NCBI GenBank assembly: GCA_020441545.1
Contig: JAGRLZ010000044.1
Coordinates: 1-33,263 of the forward strand
Origin: Xanthobacteraceae bacterium
GTDB lineage: Bacteria > Pseudomonadota > Alphaproteobacteria > Rhizobiales > Xanthobacteraceae
Direction: 5' to 3'
Length of the DNA: 33,263 nucleotides
The notes under the pieces were generated by a model. It ran no database searches, was not told the origin of the DNA, and worked only from the letters and a program-made list of their open reading frames with translations. Shown here in pieces: positions 1 to 6,664 of this stretch. The position numbers were made by a program, and so were the translations under genes. Position 1 is the first letter of the stretch. Each line of letters starts with the position of its first letter.

Positions 1-70
1 GCGTTCAGATAATCGCGTTCAGACAATCGCGTTCAGGTGATCGTATTCGGGTGATCGCGTTCAGGCGCGA
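1..70. repeat. 14-bp tandem repeat, five copies
   Basis: Five head-to-tail 14-bp units begin at 1, 15, 29, 43 and 57. The best-conserved form reads gcgttcag followed by variable bases and atc. Copies 1-3 differ at only a few positions and copies 4-5 are more decayed. The array lies downstream of the minus-strand oxidoreductase, just past its hairpin, and may extend left of the window. No reading frame of interest uses it. Confidence 0.85.
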
Positions 71-76
71 CGGTCG

Positions 77-99
77 CATCGGCGACATTGTCGCCGATG
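77..99 (-). terminator. Hairpin downstream of the oxidoreductase
   Basis: A perfect 10-bp inverted repeat (77-86 with 90-99) has a 3-nt loop. It starts 8 bases beyond the stop codon of the minus-strand oxidoreductase. There is no T-run after it, so it could be a weak intrinsic terminator or an mRNA 3'-end stabiliser. Confidence 0.5.
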
Positions 100-106
100 A
101 CCGGCC

Positions 107-1108
107 TCAGAGCCGGATCATCCGCTTGCCGCGATTTTCTCCGGCCAGCAGGCCGATCAGCGCCTGCGGCGTCTTTTCGAGGCCGTCGATCACGTCTTCC
201 AGCACCTTGAGCCGGCCCGACTGCACCCACGACTGCAAATCCGACAGTGCCTGATCGCGCTGCTCCATGTAGTCCATCACGATGAAGCCCTGCATGATGA
301 GGCGCTTGACGACAATCAGCCCGGGCACGCCGCGCGGGCCGGTTTCGGACGGCACGCCGTCATATTGCGAGATCGCGCCGCAGCAGGCGATGCGGCCGTA
401 CAGGTTCATCTGCGGCAGGCAGGCTTCGAGGATGTCGCCGCCGACATTGTCGAAATAGACGTCGATCCCCTTCGGCGCCGCGGCCTTGAGGTCCTTGTAG
501 ACATTGCCGCCCTTGTAGTCGACGGCGGCGTCGAAGCCGAGTTCGGACGTCAGCCAGTTGCACTTGTCGGCGCCGCCCGCGATGCCGACCACGCGGCAAT
601 CCTTGATCTTGGCGATCTGCCCGACGATCGAGCCGACCGATCCCGCCGCAGCCGAGACCACCACGGTTTCGCCTGCCTTGGGCCGGCCGATGTTGAGCAG
701 GCCGAAATACGCCGTCAGGCCCGCGATGCCGTAGATGCTGAGGAGATGGGTCAGCGGCTCGATCCGCGGCATCTTGGCCAGGTGCCTGGCCGGCACGGCG
801 GCATAGTCCTGCCAGCCGGTATCGCCGAAAACAATGTCGCCGGGGGCGAAGCCCGGGTCCTTGGATTCGATCACTTCGCCGATGCCGCCGCCGGCCATCA
901 CGGTATTGGCTTCCACCGCGGAGCGATAGGTCGCGCCATGCATCCAGGCGCGATTTGCGGCGTCGAGGGAAATGTAGCGGACCCGGACCAGAACCTCGCC
1001 GGCCTTGGGCTCGGGAATGGAGGTTTCGGACATCTTGAAGTTGCCGGGCGCCAGCTTGCCGGTCGGCTTTTCGACCAGCAGGATCTGGCGATTGGTTTTG
1101 GATGTCAT
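107..1108 (-). CDS. NADP-dependent MDR-family oxidoreductase (CurA/YncB-like)
   Basis: 333 residues, the normal length for the zinc-free medium-chain reductase group that includes CurA, YncB and leukotriene B4 12-hydroxydehydrogenase. The N-terminal half is a GroES-like fold. The Rossmann half begins near residue 145 with the AAAGSVGS nucleotide loop, followed by a GGADK segment near the second beta strand, as in NADPH-binding members. No structural-zinc cysteine cluster is seen. These cytoplasmic enzymes typically reduce the double bond of alpha,beta-unsaturated ketones or aldehydes; the actual substrate is unknown. The ATG at 1108 has a clean GGAGG about 8 bases upstream, which fixes the start. 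It lies 122 bp behind the Mur-ligase gene on the same strand and has an inverted repeat in its leader, so it is probably its own transcript. Confidence 0.88.
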   Translation of the reverse strand: MTSKTNRQILLVEKPTGKLAPGNFKMSETSIPEPKAGEVLVRVRYISLDAANRAWMHGATYRSAVEANTVMAGGGIGEVIESKDPGFAPGDIVFGDTGWQDYAAVPARHLAKMPRIEPLTHLLSIYGIAGLTAYFGLLNIGRPKAGETVVVSAAAGSVGSIVGQIAKIKDCRVVGIAGGADKCNWLTSELGFDAAVDYKGGNVYKDLKAAAPKGIDVYFDNVGGDILEACLPQMNLYGRIACCGAISQYDGVPSETGPRGVPGLIVVKRLIMQGFIVMDYMEQRDQALSDLQSWVQSGRLKVLEDVIDGLEKTPQALIGLLAGENRGKRMIRL

Positions 1109-1127
1109 GAACGGTCCTCCGTGGAAT

Positions 1128-1143
1128 GTCAGCGTTTGCTGAC
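1128..1143. promoter_or_regulatory. Inverted repeat upstream of the oxidoreductase
   Basis: GTCAGC-gttt-GCTGAC is a perfect 6-bp inverted repeat with a 4-nt spacer, 20 bases upstream of the oxidoreductase ATG. It may be an operator for a repressor, as MDR reductases are often inducible by electrophiles, or a small leader hairpin. No matching regulator gene is in the window. Confidence 0.35.
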
Positions 1144-1230
1144 CCGACGCTACAGGGTTTCGGGCCGGTGAGGAAAGAGGTTTCAGGGCTGCGGGGCCGA
1201 CAGGCCGATGGCGCTCGAAAACGGCTGCGC

Positions 1231-2547
1231 TCAGAAGAAATTCAATTCGGTCGCGTCCTGTCCATGGACGGTCGCGGCGAACTCGATCGCGACGAACAAT
1301 CCGCCGGCGACGAATATCTTTCGATTGCCCTGGCTGGCGAGCCGGTCGGCGAGCGCGGCCGCCTCGGCAATGGTGGCAGCTTCGCGAATGTCGGCTGCGG
1401 GATGCGTCTGCCGCGCGGCCGCGGCGATGATTTCGGCCGGGGTACCTTTATGATGCGCCGCCGTGCAGATGATCGTCTCGAATGCCGGGGCGAGCAGGCG
1501 CACGATCTCATCGGCCTGCTTGTCATGGGACACGCCCGTGACGAGAATCCAGTCGCCGGCGCCGTAAGCTTCGACAAGCCCGCGCAGCGCCTGGGCGATG
1601 CCGTCGGGCGTATGGCCGACATCGATGACGGTGAGGGGCTGTGGGCGGATCAGTTCGAGCCGCCCCGGCCAGCGTGTCTGACGCAGTCCCGACCGGGTCG
1701 CCTGATCGAGATCGGCGCCCGTGATCGCCGATGTCCGCTCGGCCCACAGCAGGAACAGCGTGGCCGCGACCGCCGCGTTGTTGATCTGGAACGCGCCCGC
1801 GAGTCCGATTTCAAGTGCCGGCAGATGGCGGCCGCCAGTTTGAAGATCGAAGCGCGCGTGACCGGCCGTGACGGTCTCCCGCCCGATCGCAATCTCGTCG
1901 CGGACGAACAGCGCCGAAACGTCGCGGTTGCGATTATAGGCCGCGATATGGGCGCGCAGCGGCCGGCAGTTCTCGCCGTAGACGACGGTGCCGCCGGCGG
2001 CGCAGGCATCGCTCTTGTCGGAGACGATGAAAGCGAGCGAATCGCCGAGCAGGGCCACGTGTTCGTGGTCGACCGATGTCACGCAGGTCAGCGCGGCATT
2101 GACCAGCCGGACCGGATCGTAGCGGCCGCCGATGCCGGCCTCGAAGACGGCGAGCCGGCAATCCATCTCCTGGAAGTACAGGCAGGCCAGCGCGAACTGG
2201 GCCTCGAACGCGCCGAAGCTTTCGTCGGCGAGTTTGCGCGAGACCTCGGCGATGGCCTCGCTCACCCGCGCCATCATCGCCGACAACGGCGCGTCGCCGA
2301 TCGGCTCGCCATCGATCCGGAAGCGCTCGCTGAAGCGATAGAGATGCGGGGATGTGAACAGGCCGGTCCGCAATCCGGCGGCCCGGCCGATGCCGGCGCA
2401 GAAGGCGGCGGTGCTGCCCTTGCCGTTCGAGCCGGTGATGACGATCGAATTCCGCCGCAGGCGCTCGCGGTCGACGCCCAGCACGGCCAGCAGCCGGGTG
2501 AGGCGGGCGAGGCAGACGCCGCGGCCGTATTTGGGCAGGTCAAACAT
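1231..2547 (-). CDS. FolC-like Mur ligase of unknown substrate
   Basis: 438 residues with the full FolC/Mur-ligase layout. The P-loop is GSNGKGST (39-46). TSPHL (65-69) is followed by a FolC-like ERF segment, EAGIGGRYD lies near 137, DHEHVALLGDS is at 160-170, and a lysine in SDKSD (178) sits at the carbamylated-lysine position. The C-terminal domain opens with TRWPGRLEL near 291. Two folate-ligase hallmarks are altered: DATN after GGR is replaced by DPVRL, and DGAHN is replaced by DVGHT (309-313). Family knowledge: such enzymes couple ATP hydrolysis to amide bond formation on an acyl-phosphate. Its start overlaps the end of the ATP-grasp ligase by 8 bp, so the two are translationally coupled. 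I infer a second amide ligase rather than the housekeeping folylpolyglutamate synthase. It would be annotated as FolC by homology alone. Confidence 0.8.
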   Translation of the reverse strand: MFDLPKYGRGVCLARLTRLLAVLGVDRERLRRNSIVITGSNGKGSTAAFCAGIGRAAGLRTGLFTSPHLYRFSERFRIDGEPIGDAPLSAMMARVSEAIAEVSRKLADESFGAFEAQFALACLYFQEMDCRLAVFEAGIGGRYDPVRLVNAALTCVTSVDHEHVALLGDSLAFIVSDKSDACAAGGTVVYGENCRPLRAHIAAYNRNRDVSALFVRDEIAIGRETVTAGHARFDLQTGGRHLPALEIGLAGAFQINNAAVAATLFLLWAERTSAITGADLDQATRSGLRQTRWPGRLELIRPQPLTVIDVGHTPDGIAQALRGLVEAYGAGDWILVTGVSHDKQADEIVRLLAPAFETIICTAAHHKGTPAEIIAAAARQTHPAADIREAATIAEAAALADRLASQGNRKIFVAGGLFVAIEFAATVHGQDATELNFF

Positions 2548-3583
2548 CCAGCAATCCGGTTGCGGCCAGGGTGTGCCGCCAGATGTCGAGGATCAGGTCC
2601 GCGCGATTGATGTCTTCGAGGAAGCGGATCGATGGATTGGCATTGACCTCGATGATGCGCACCGCGTGCGGATCGCCGTCGACATCGGTGAACAGGTCGA
2701 CCGCTCCCGCCCGCAGCCCCAGCGCTGCGACGGCGCGCCGGGCTGAATCGAAAACCGCATCGCGGTTCGGTGGATCGGCGAAGCTCATGCCGCCGCCGGC
2801 GCTGCGGTTCATCCGGCCGGCGATGGCCTGCCGCGTGCCGGCAGCGGGCACCGTGCCGTCGGCATCCTGCTTGCCGGCAACGGCGGGCGAGATGCCGCGG
2901 GATTCCAGGTCCGCGGCGCGGGCGGACATCAGCTCCGGGACGGTGTGAACGCCATCGCCTGCGAGGACGGGCGGGGTCTTGCGCGCCGAATACAGCACGT
3001 CGCCGTCAAGCAGGAAAATGCGGTACTCGTCGCCGGTGACGGCGGGTTGCAGCAGCACGGAATCGTAGACGCGGCTGACCCTGTCGAGGTAACGCGCCAG
3101 CGCGCCGGCTCCCTCCACCGGCTCCGCGAAATCGCCGCGCGAGCCATGCAGCGGCTTGGCAAAGGCGGCGCCGCCCAGGGCATCGAGATAGGCGAGGGCG
3201 TCGGTTCGCTCGTGGCCGGGGGGACGGTGGGCCCGGTGACGCGCGTTCAGGAAAAAATAGTCGCCGCCCAGCGTCGGAAGCCCGGCATGTGCCATGATGC
3301 GGTTGGCGAAGTGCTTGTCCGCGGCGAGCGTGGCCGCGGTGGCGTCGTTCTGCGGGAAGAACGAACAACGGCCGGCGGCAAAGCATCGGCTGCCGGCTTC
3401 CGATCCGATCCTGAAGATCAGTCCGGTGCCGCCATCGAGATCCTCGAAGATGAGGCCGAACGCGGCGCAGGCATACTCGGCGTAGAGCGTGTGGTCGGGA
3501 TAGAAAGCCGGCTTTCGTTTCCGAAGAGCCTGAAGATCCTGCATGGGGCAGTCCGAAAGCCTCAAAGGGCGATGGAGGTTCAT
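2540..3583 (-). CDS. ATP-grasp ligase, cyanophycin-synthetase/RimK-like
   Basis: 347 residues. The ATP-grasp signatures are intact: DK (89-90) before a GLPT turn, FAKPLHGSRGD (141-151) with the ATP-binding lysine and glycine-rich loop, LLQPAVTGDEYRIF (177-190), the loop APD-type segment ending GDGVHTVPEL (209-218), D296, and EVNANPS (312-318) for Mg2+ binding. The GDEYR and GDG-HT segments resemble the ATP-grasp half of cyanophycin synthetase and GshF. The N-terminal domain of about 160 residues typical of CphA is absent; about 85 residues precede the first lysine. It should form a peptide-like bond from a carboxylate, ATP and an amine. The ATG at 3583 is used here; an ATG 13 codons in (Met14), with GAGG further upstream, is an alternative. 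It is first gene of the pair with the FolC-like ligase and is divergent from fpr. Confidence 0.8.
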   Translation of the reverse strand: MNLHRPLRLSDCPMQDLQALRKRKPAFYPDHTLYAEYACAAFGLIFEDLDGGTGLIFRIGSEAGSRCFAAGRCSFFPQNDATAATLAADKHFANRIMAHAGLPTLGGDYFFLNARHRAHRPPGHERTDALAYLDALGGAAFAKPLHGSRGDFAEPVEGAGALARYLDRVSRVYDSVLLQPAVTGDEYRIFLLDGDVLYSARKTPPVLAGDGVHTVPELMSARAADLESRGISPAVAGKQDADGTVPAAGTRQAIAGRMNRSAGGGMSFADPPNRDAVFDSARRAVAALGLRAGAVDLFTDVDGDPHAVRIIEVNANPSIRFLEDINRADLILDIWRHTLAATGLLDV

Positions 3584-3666
3584 CTTGCGGCCATCACCCT
3601 ATCCGATCGGCGAGATACGATCCATTGGCGGGCGGTGGCCGCCGGCGAGGCTCGAGTCGTGCCGTT

Positions 3667-3714
3667 TGCGCAATTAATGCGCAGCGGACGGCCGCTTGCC
3701 GCAAGAAAAATTCT
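3667..3714. promoter_or_regulatory. Palindromic elements between the ligase pair and fpr
   Basis: In the 292-bp divergent gap, three symmetric elements sit close together. The first is TGCGCA-attaa-type-TGCGCA (3667-3683), a nearly perfect 17-bp palindrome that fits the T-N11-A form of LysR-type sites. The second is CTTGC-c-GCAAG (3695-3705). The third is AGAA-aaa-TTCT (3704-3714), which resembles the core of the rhizobial Irr/ICE iron element but lacks its flanking TTT/AAA bases. Which of the two genes they control is unknown. Confidence 0.4.
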
Positions 3715-3875
3715 CTTTTGAACGGATCGATTTCGAAAGGCGACAGAATGGATTGACTCGCCATTTTCATTCCGCAATTGCGGGCAAAACCCTCCGCCGC
3801 CGGGTGGGGCACCGCGCCCCGCCCGTGCCGGAACGGTTCGTTCCGCCGAGATTGACCCAGGACAAGCAAGTCAAC

Positions 3876-4649
3876 ATGAGTGCATTCCATCGGGAGAAGG
3901 TTCTCTCCGTTCGTCATTGGACCGATTCGCTTTTCAGCTTCACCGCAACGCGCAGTTCCGGCTTCCGCTTCCTCAACGGGCAGTTCGCCATGATCGGCCT
4001 CGAGATCGAGGGCCGTCCCTTGCTGCGCGCCTACAGCATGGCGAGCGCCAATCACGAGGAGTCGCTGGAGTTCTTCAGCATCAAGGTCGCGGACGGGCCG
4101 CTGACCTCCCGGCTGCAGAAGATTCAGGAAGGCGACACCATTCTGGTCGGCCGCAAGGCGACCGGGACGTTGATCGCCGACAACCTCATTCCCGGCGAGC
4201 GGCTGCTGCTGCTGTCGACCGGCACCGGGCTCGCGCCGTTCGCCAGCCTCATCAAGGATCCGGACATCTACGAGCGCTACGAGCGCATCGTGCTGGTGCA
4301 TGGATGCCGTCAGGTCTCGGAACTGGCCTATGGCGAGCAACTGGTGGCCCGGCTGCGCGATGACGACCTGTTCGGCGAACTGCTCGCGGACAAGCTGGTT
4401 TACTATCCTACCGTGACGCGCGAGCCGTTCCGCAATCGCGGACGCATCACCGACCTGATTACATCGAACCGGCTGTTCGACGACATTTGCCAGTCGCCAC
4501 TGGATATCGCGACCGACCGCATCATGATGTGCGGCAGCCCGGCGATGCTCGAGGAATTGCGCGCCATGTTCATGTCGCGCGACTTCGCGGAAGGCAACCA
4601 CAGCGAACCCGGCCATTTCGTCATCGAGAAGGCTTTCGTGGAGCGCTGA
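3876..4649 (+). CDS. fpr: Ferredoxin/flavodoxin-NADP reductase
   Basis: 257 residues, the usual length for the bacterial Fpr subclass. It exchanges electrons between NADPH and ferredoxin or flavodoxin using FAD. Visible features are the FAD-binding RAYS motif (51-54), the segment FFSIKVADGPLTSRL near 67-80, the NADP-binding STGTGLAPF (114-122), and the C-terminal AFVER, characteristic of subclass-I bacterial Fprs where the tail stacks over the flavin. The frame is open for 60 codons further upstream to 3696, but that stretch has no FNR similarity, so the ATG at 3876 is chosen; the AGGA upstream is weak. A strong terminator follows at 4678. The next gene downstream encodes an FMN/Fe-S oxidoreductase that may use the same electron carrier. 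Confidence 0.95.
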   Translation: MSAFHREKVLSVRHWTDSLFSFTATRSSGFRFLNGQFAMIGLEIEGRPLLRAYSMASANHEESLEFFSIKVADGPLTSRLQKIQEGDTILVGRKATGTLIADNLIPGERLLLLSTGTGLAPFASLIKDPDIYERYERIVLVHGCRQVSELAYGEQLVARLRDDDLFGELLADKLVYYPTVTREPFRNRGRITDLITSNRLFDDICQSPLDIATDRIMMCGSPAMLEELRAMFMSRDFAEGNHSEPGHFVIEKAFVER

Positions 4650-4677
4650 TCGCCTCACCGCCGCCCGTCCCGGCTGG

Positions 4678-4710
4678 AAGCCGCGTGGATCATGTCCGCG
4701 CGGCTTTTTT
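4678..4710 (+). terminator. Rho-independent terminator of fpr
   Basis: AAGCCGCG (4678-4685) pairs perfectly with CGCGGCTT (4699-4706) across a 13-nt loop, and a run of six T follows at 4705-4710. It lies 29 bases after the fpr stop codon. It is the only classic hairpin-plus-T-run in the window. Confidence 0.85.
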
Positions 4711-4821
4711 CATTGGGCTGCCGGTACTTTATCGCGGCGGGGGCAGAATGCCTGCTGACCGGGGCGCAATTTCCCGTAAACTGGTGATCCGCGGGTCGTG
4801 TCAGCGGACCGGCCGCAGGCA

Positions 4822-4865
4822 ATATTCGAAGAGCCCATATCCGAGGAGCCATATTTGAGGAGCCC
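4822..4865 (+). repeat. Triplicated ribosome-binding-site repeat
   Basis: Three imperfect copies of a 14-15 bp unit, of the form ATAT-t/c-YGARGAGCCC, begin at 4822, 4837 and 4851. The last abuts the ATG at 4866 and supplies its GAGGAG Shine-Dalgarno with only a 3-base gap after it. The earlier copies offer extra SD-like sequences (GAAGAG, GAGGAG) upstream. Confidence 0.75.
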
Positions 4866-6491
4866 ATGGAAACCCTGATGCTTCCGTTTTCGCCACGCTT
4901 CATCGTGCTGACGATCTGCGGCGTGATTACCCTGCTGCTGATCGGCCTCGGCCTTGCGGACCACAAGATCATCAACCTGATCGTCGTTCCGGTGCTGATC
5001 TTCGGCGGACTGACGCTTCTCGGCATTCGCGATCTCGTCCAGAAGGACCACGCGGTCCTGCGCAACTACCCGATCTCCGCGCATCTGCGGTTCCTGCTCG
5101 AGGAGATTCGCCCGGAGATGCGGCAGTATTTCTTCGAAGGCGAAAAGGACGGCATGCCGTTCAGCCGCGACACCCGCGCGGTGGTCTATCAGCGCGCCAA
5201 GATGGTGCTCGACAAGCGGCCGTTCGGCACGCAGGAAAACGTTTACGGCATCGGCTTCGAATGGATGAATCATTCGGTCGCGCCGAAGCCGCTGGCGCGC
5301 GAGAAATTCCGCATCACCGTCGGCGGGCCCGATTGCGCCAGGCCCTATTCGGCCTCGGTGTTCAACATCTCGGCGATGAGTTTCGGCGCGCTCAGCCCGA
5401 ACGCGATCCGCGCGCTGAACGCCGGGGCCAGGAAGGGCAGCTTCGCGCACGACACCGGCGAGGGCGGCGTCAGTCCGTATCACCGCGAGAACGGCGGCGA
5501 CCTGATCTGGCAGATCGGCTCCGGCTATTTCGGCTGCCGCAATCCCGACGGTTCGTTCAATCCCGATGCCTTCGCGAAGGTTGCGTCCGACGACCAGGTC
5601 AAGATGATCGAGTTGAAGGTCAGCCAGGGCGCCAAGCCGGGGCATGGCGGCGTGCTTCCCGCCGCCAAGGTTTCGGCCGAGATATCGCGGATCAGGGGCG
5701 TGACGATCGGCGAGGATTGTATCTCGCCGTCGACCCACAAGGCGTATTCGACGCCGATCCAGATGATGCAGTTCCTCGGCGAGATGCGGCGGCTGTCGGG
5801 CGGCAAGCCCGTGGGCTTCAAGCTCTGCGTCGGCCATCGCTGGGAGTTCCTCGCGATCTGCAAGGCCATGCTGGAAACCGGCATCTATCCCGATTTCATC
5901 GTCGTCGACGGCAAGGAAGGCGGCACCGGCGCGGCGCCGCTGGAATTCATGGATCATCTCGGCATGCCGATGCGCGAGGGCGTCAATTTCGTCCACAACG
6001 CGCTGGTCGGCATCGATGCGCGCGACCGCATCAAGATCGGCGCCGCCGGCAAGATCGCGACCGCGTTCGACATGGCGCGCGCGATGGCGCTGGGCGCGGA
6101 CTGGTGCAATTCGGCGCGTGGATTCATGATGTCGCTGGGCTGCATCCAGTCGCTGAGCTGCCATACCGACCGCTGCCCGACCGGCGTCGCGACGCAGGAC
6201 CCCGGACGCAGTCGCGCGCTGGTGGTGCCGCACAAGATGGAGCGCGTCTACAACTATCATCACGCGACCTTGCAGGCGCTCGCCGAATTGCTCGCCGCCG
6301 CCGGCCTCGAGCATCCGCGCGACATCCGGCCGGTGCATTTCTCGCATCGCCTGTCGAGCACGCAGGTAACGTCGTTCGCGCGGCTCTATCCGCAGCTTCG
6401 CCCGGGTGAACTTCTCACCGGCACCGACGAGCAGCGTTTCCGCGAGCCGTGGTCGATCGCGCGGGCGGACACGTTCGCTCCGGCGCTGTAG
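4866..6491 (+). CDS. Membrane-anchored FMN/3Fe-4S glutamate-synthase-family protein
   Basis: 541 residues. Two hydrophobic helices (about 12-30 and 35-54) form an N-terminal membrane anchor; the rest is the FMN-binding synthase domain of GltB. Seen in the sequence are FNISAMSFGALS near 180, a DTGEGGVSPYH loop near 198, KVSQGAKPGHGGVLP near 257, GKEGGTGAAP near 349-358, and the 3Fe-4S motif C426-x5-C432-x4-C437 inside a CPTGVATQDP segment, all as in GltS. The class-II glutaminase domain and the GXGXG domain are both absent, so it cannot make ammonia from glutamine by itself. Related proteins are annotated as FMN-binding glutamate synthase family; their reaction is unsettled. Being next to fpr suggests (inference) a ferredoxin-type electron donor. 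The start has GAGGAG very close upstream. Confidence 0.88.
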   Translation: METLMLPFSPRFIVLTICGVITLLLIGLGLADHKIINLIVVPVLIFGGLTLLGIRDLVQKDHAVLRNYPISAHLRFLLEEIRPEMRQYFFEGEKDGMPFSRDTRAVVYQRAKMVLDKRPFGTQENVYGIGFEWMNHSVAPKPLAREKFRITVGGPDCARPYSASVFNISAMSFGALSPNAIRALNAGARKGSFAHDTGEGGVSPYHRENGGDLIWQIGSGYFGCRNPDGSFNPDAFAKVASDDQVKMIELKVSQGAKPGHGGVLPAAKVSAEISRIRGVTIGEDCISPSTHKAYSTPIQMMQFLGEMRRLSGGKPVGFKLCVGHRWEFLAICKAMLETGIYPDFIVVDGKEGGTGAAPLEFMDHLGMPMREGVNFVHNALVGIDARDRIKIGAAGKIATAFDMARAMALGADWCNSARGFMMSLGCIQSLSCHTDRCPTGVATQDPGRSRALVVPHKMERVYNYHHATLQALAELLAAAGLEHPRDIRPVHFSHRLSSTQVTSFARLYPQLRPGELLTGTDEQRFREPWSIARADTFAPAL

Positions 6492-6558
6492 GGACGGCGG
6501 CGCGGCAACCGAAACGGGACGTCGGCATGGGGATGGATTGAGGTCGAATTGACATCGG

Positions 6559-6649
6559 CGTCATCGCCGGGCTGGTCCCGGCCATCCGCGTCTTTGTAGG
6601 GGCAACGCTCTCAAGATGTGGATGCCCGGCAGAAAGCCCGGCATGACGG
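6559..6649. repeat. Long interspersed-type inverted repeat between convergent genes
   Basis: Two imperfectly complementary arms of about 37 bases (6559-6596 and 6613-6649) flank a short centre. The left arm contains GTCATCGCCGGGCT and the right arm AGCCCGGCATGAC. The arms also carry the CATCCGCGTCTT / AAGATGTGGATG pair. It sits between the convergent stop codons of the FMN protein and the porin. From general knowledge this matches a palindromic repeat family scattered through Bradyrhizobium-type genomes, and here it could end transcription from both sides. Confidence 0.7.
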
Positions 6650-6664
6650 ATCAGGTTGAATGCC

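Noticed and set aside
1..70. A possible CRISPR array.
   Set aside because: The 14-bp units are directly abutting with no spacers and no cas genes are near.
1126..2610. A 494-codon plus-strand frame over the FolC-like gene.
   Set aside because: Antisense shadow of the ligase with no recognisable domain.
3696..3875. An N-terminal extension of fpr.
   Set aside because: The extra 60 residues have no reductase similarity and overlap the control region; the 257-residue form matches the family.
4710..6347. A 545-codon minus-strand frame over the FMN protein.
   Set aside because: It mirrors a gene with clear FMN and Fe-S motifs and has shadow-like composition.
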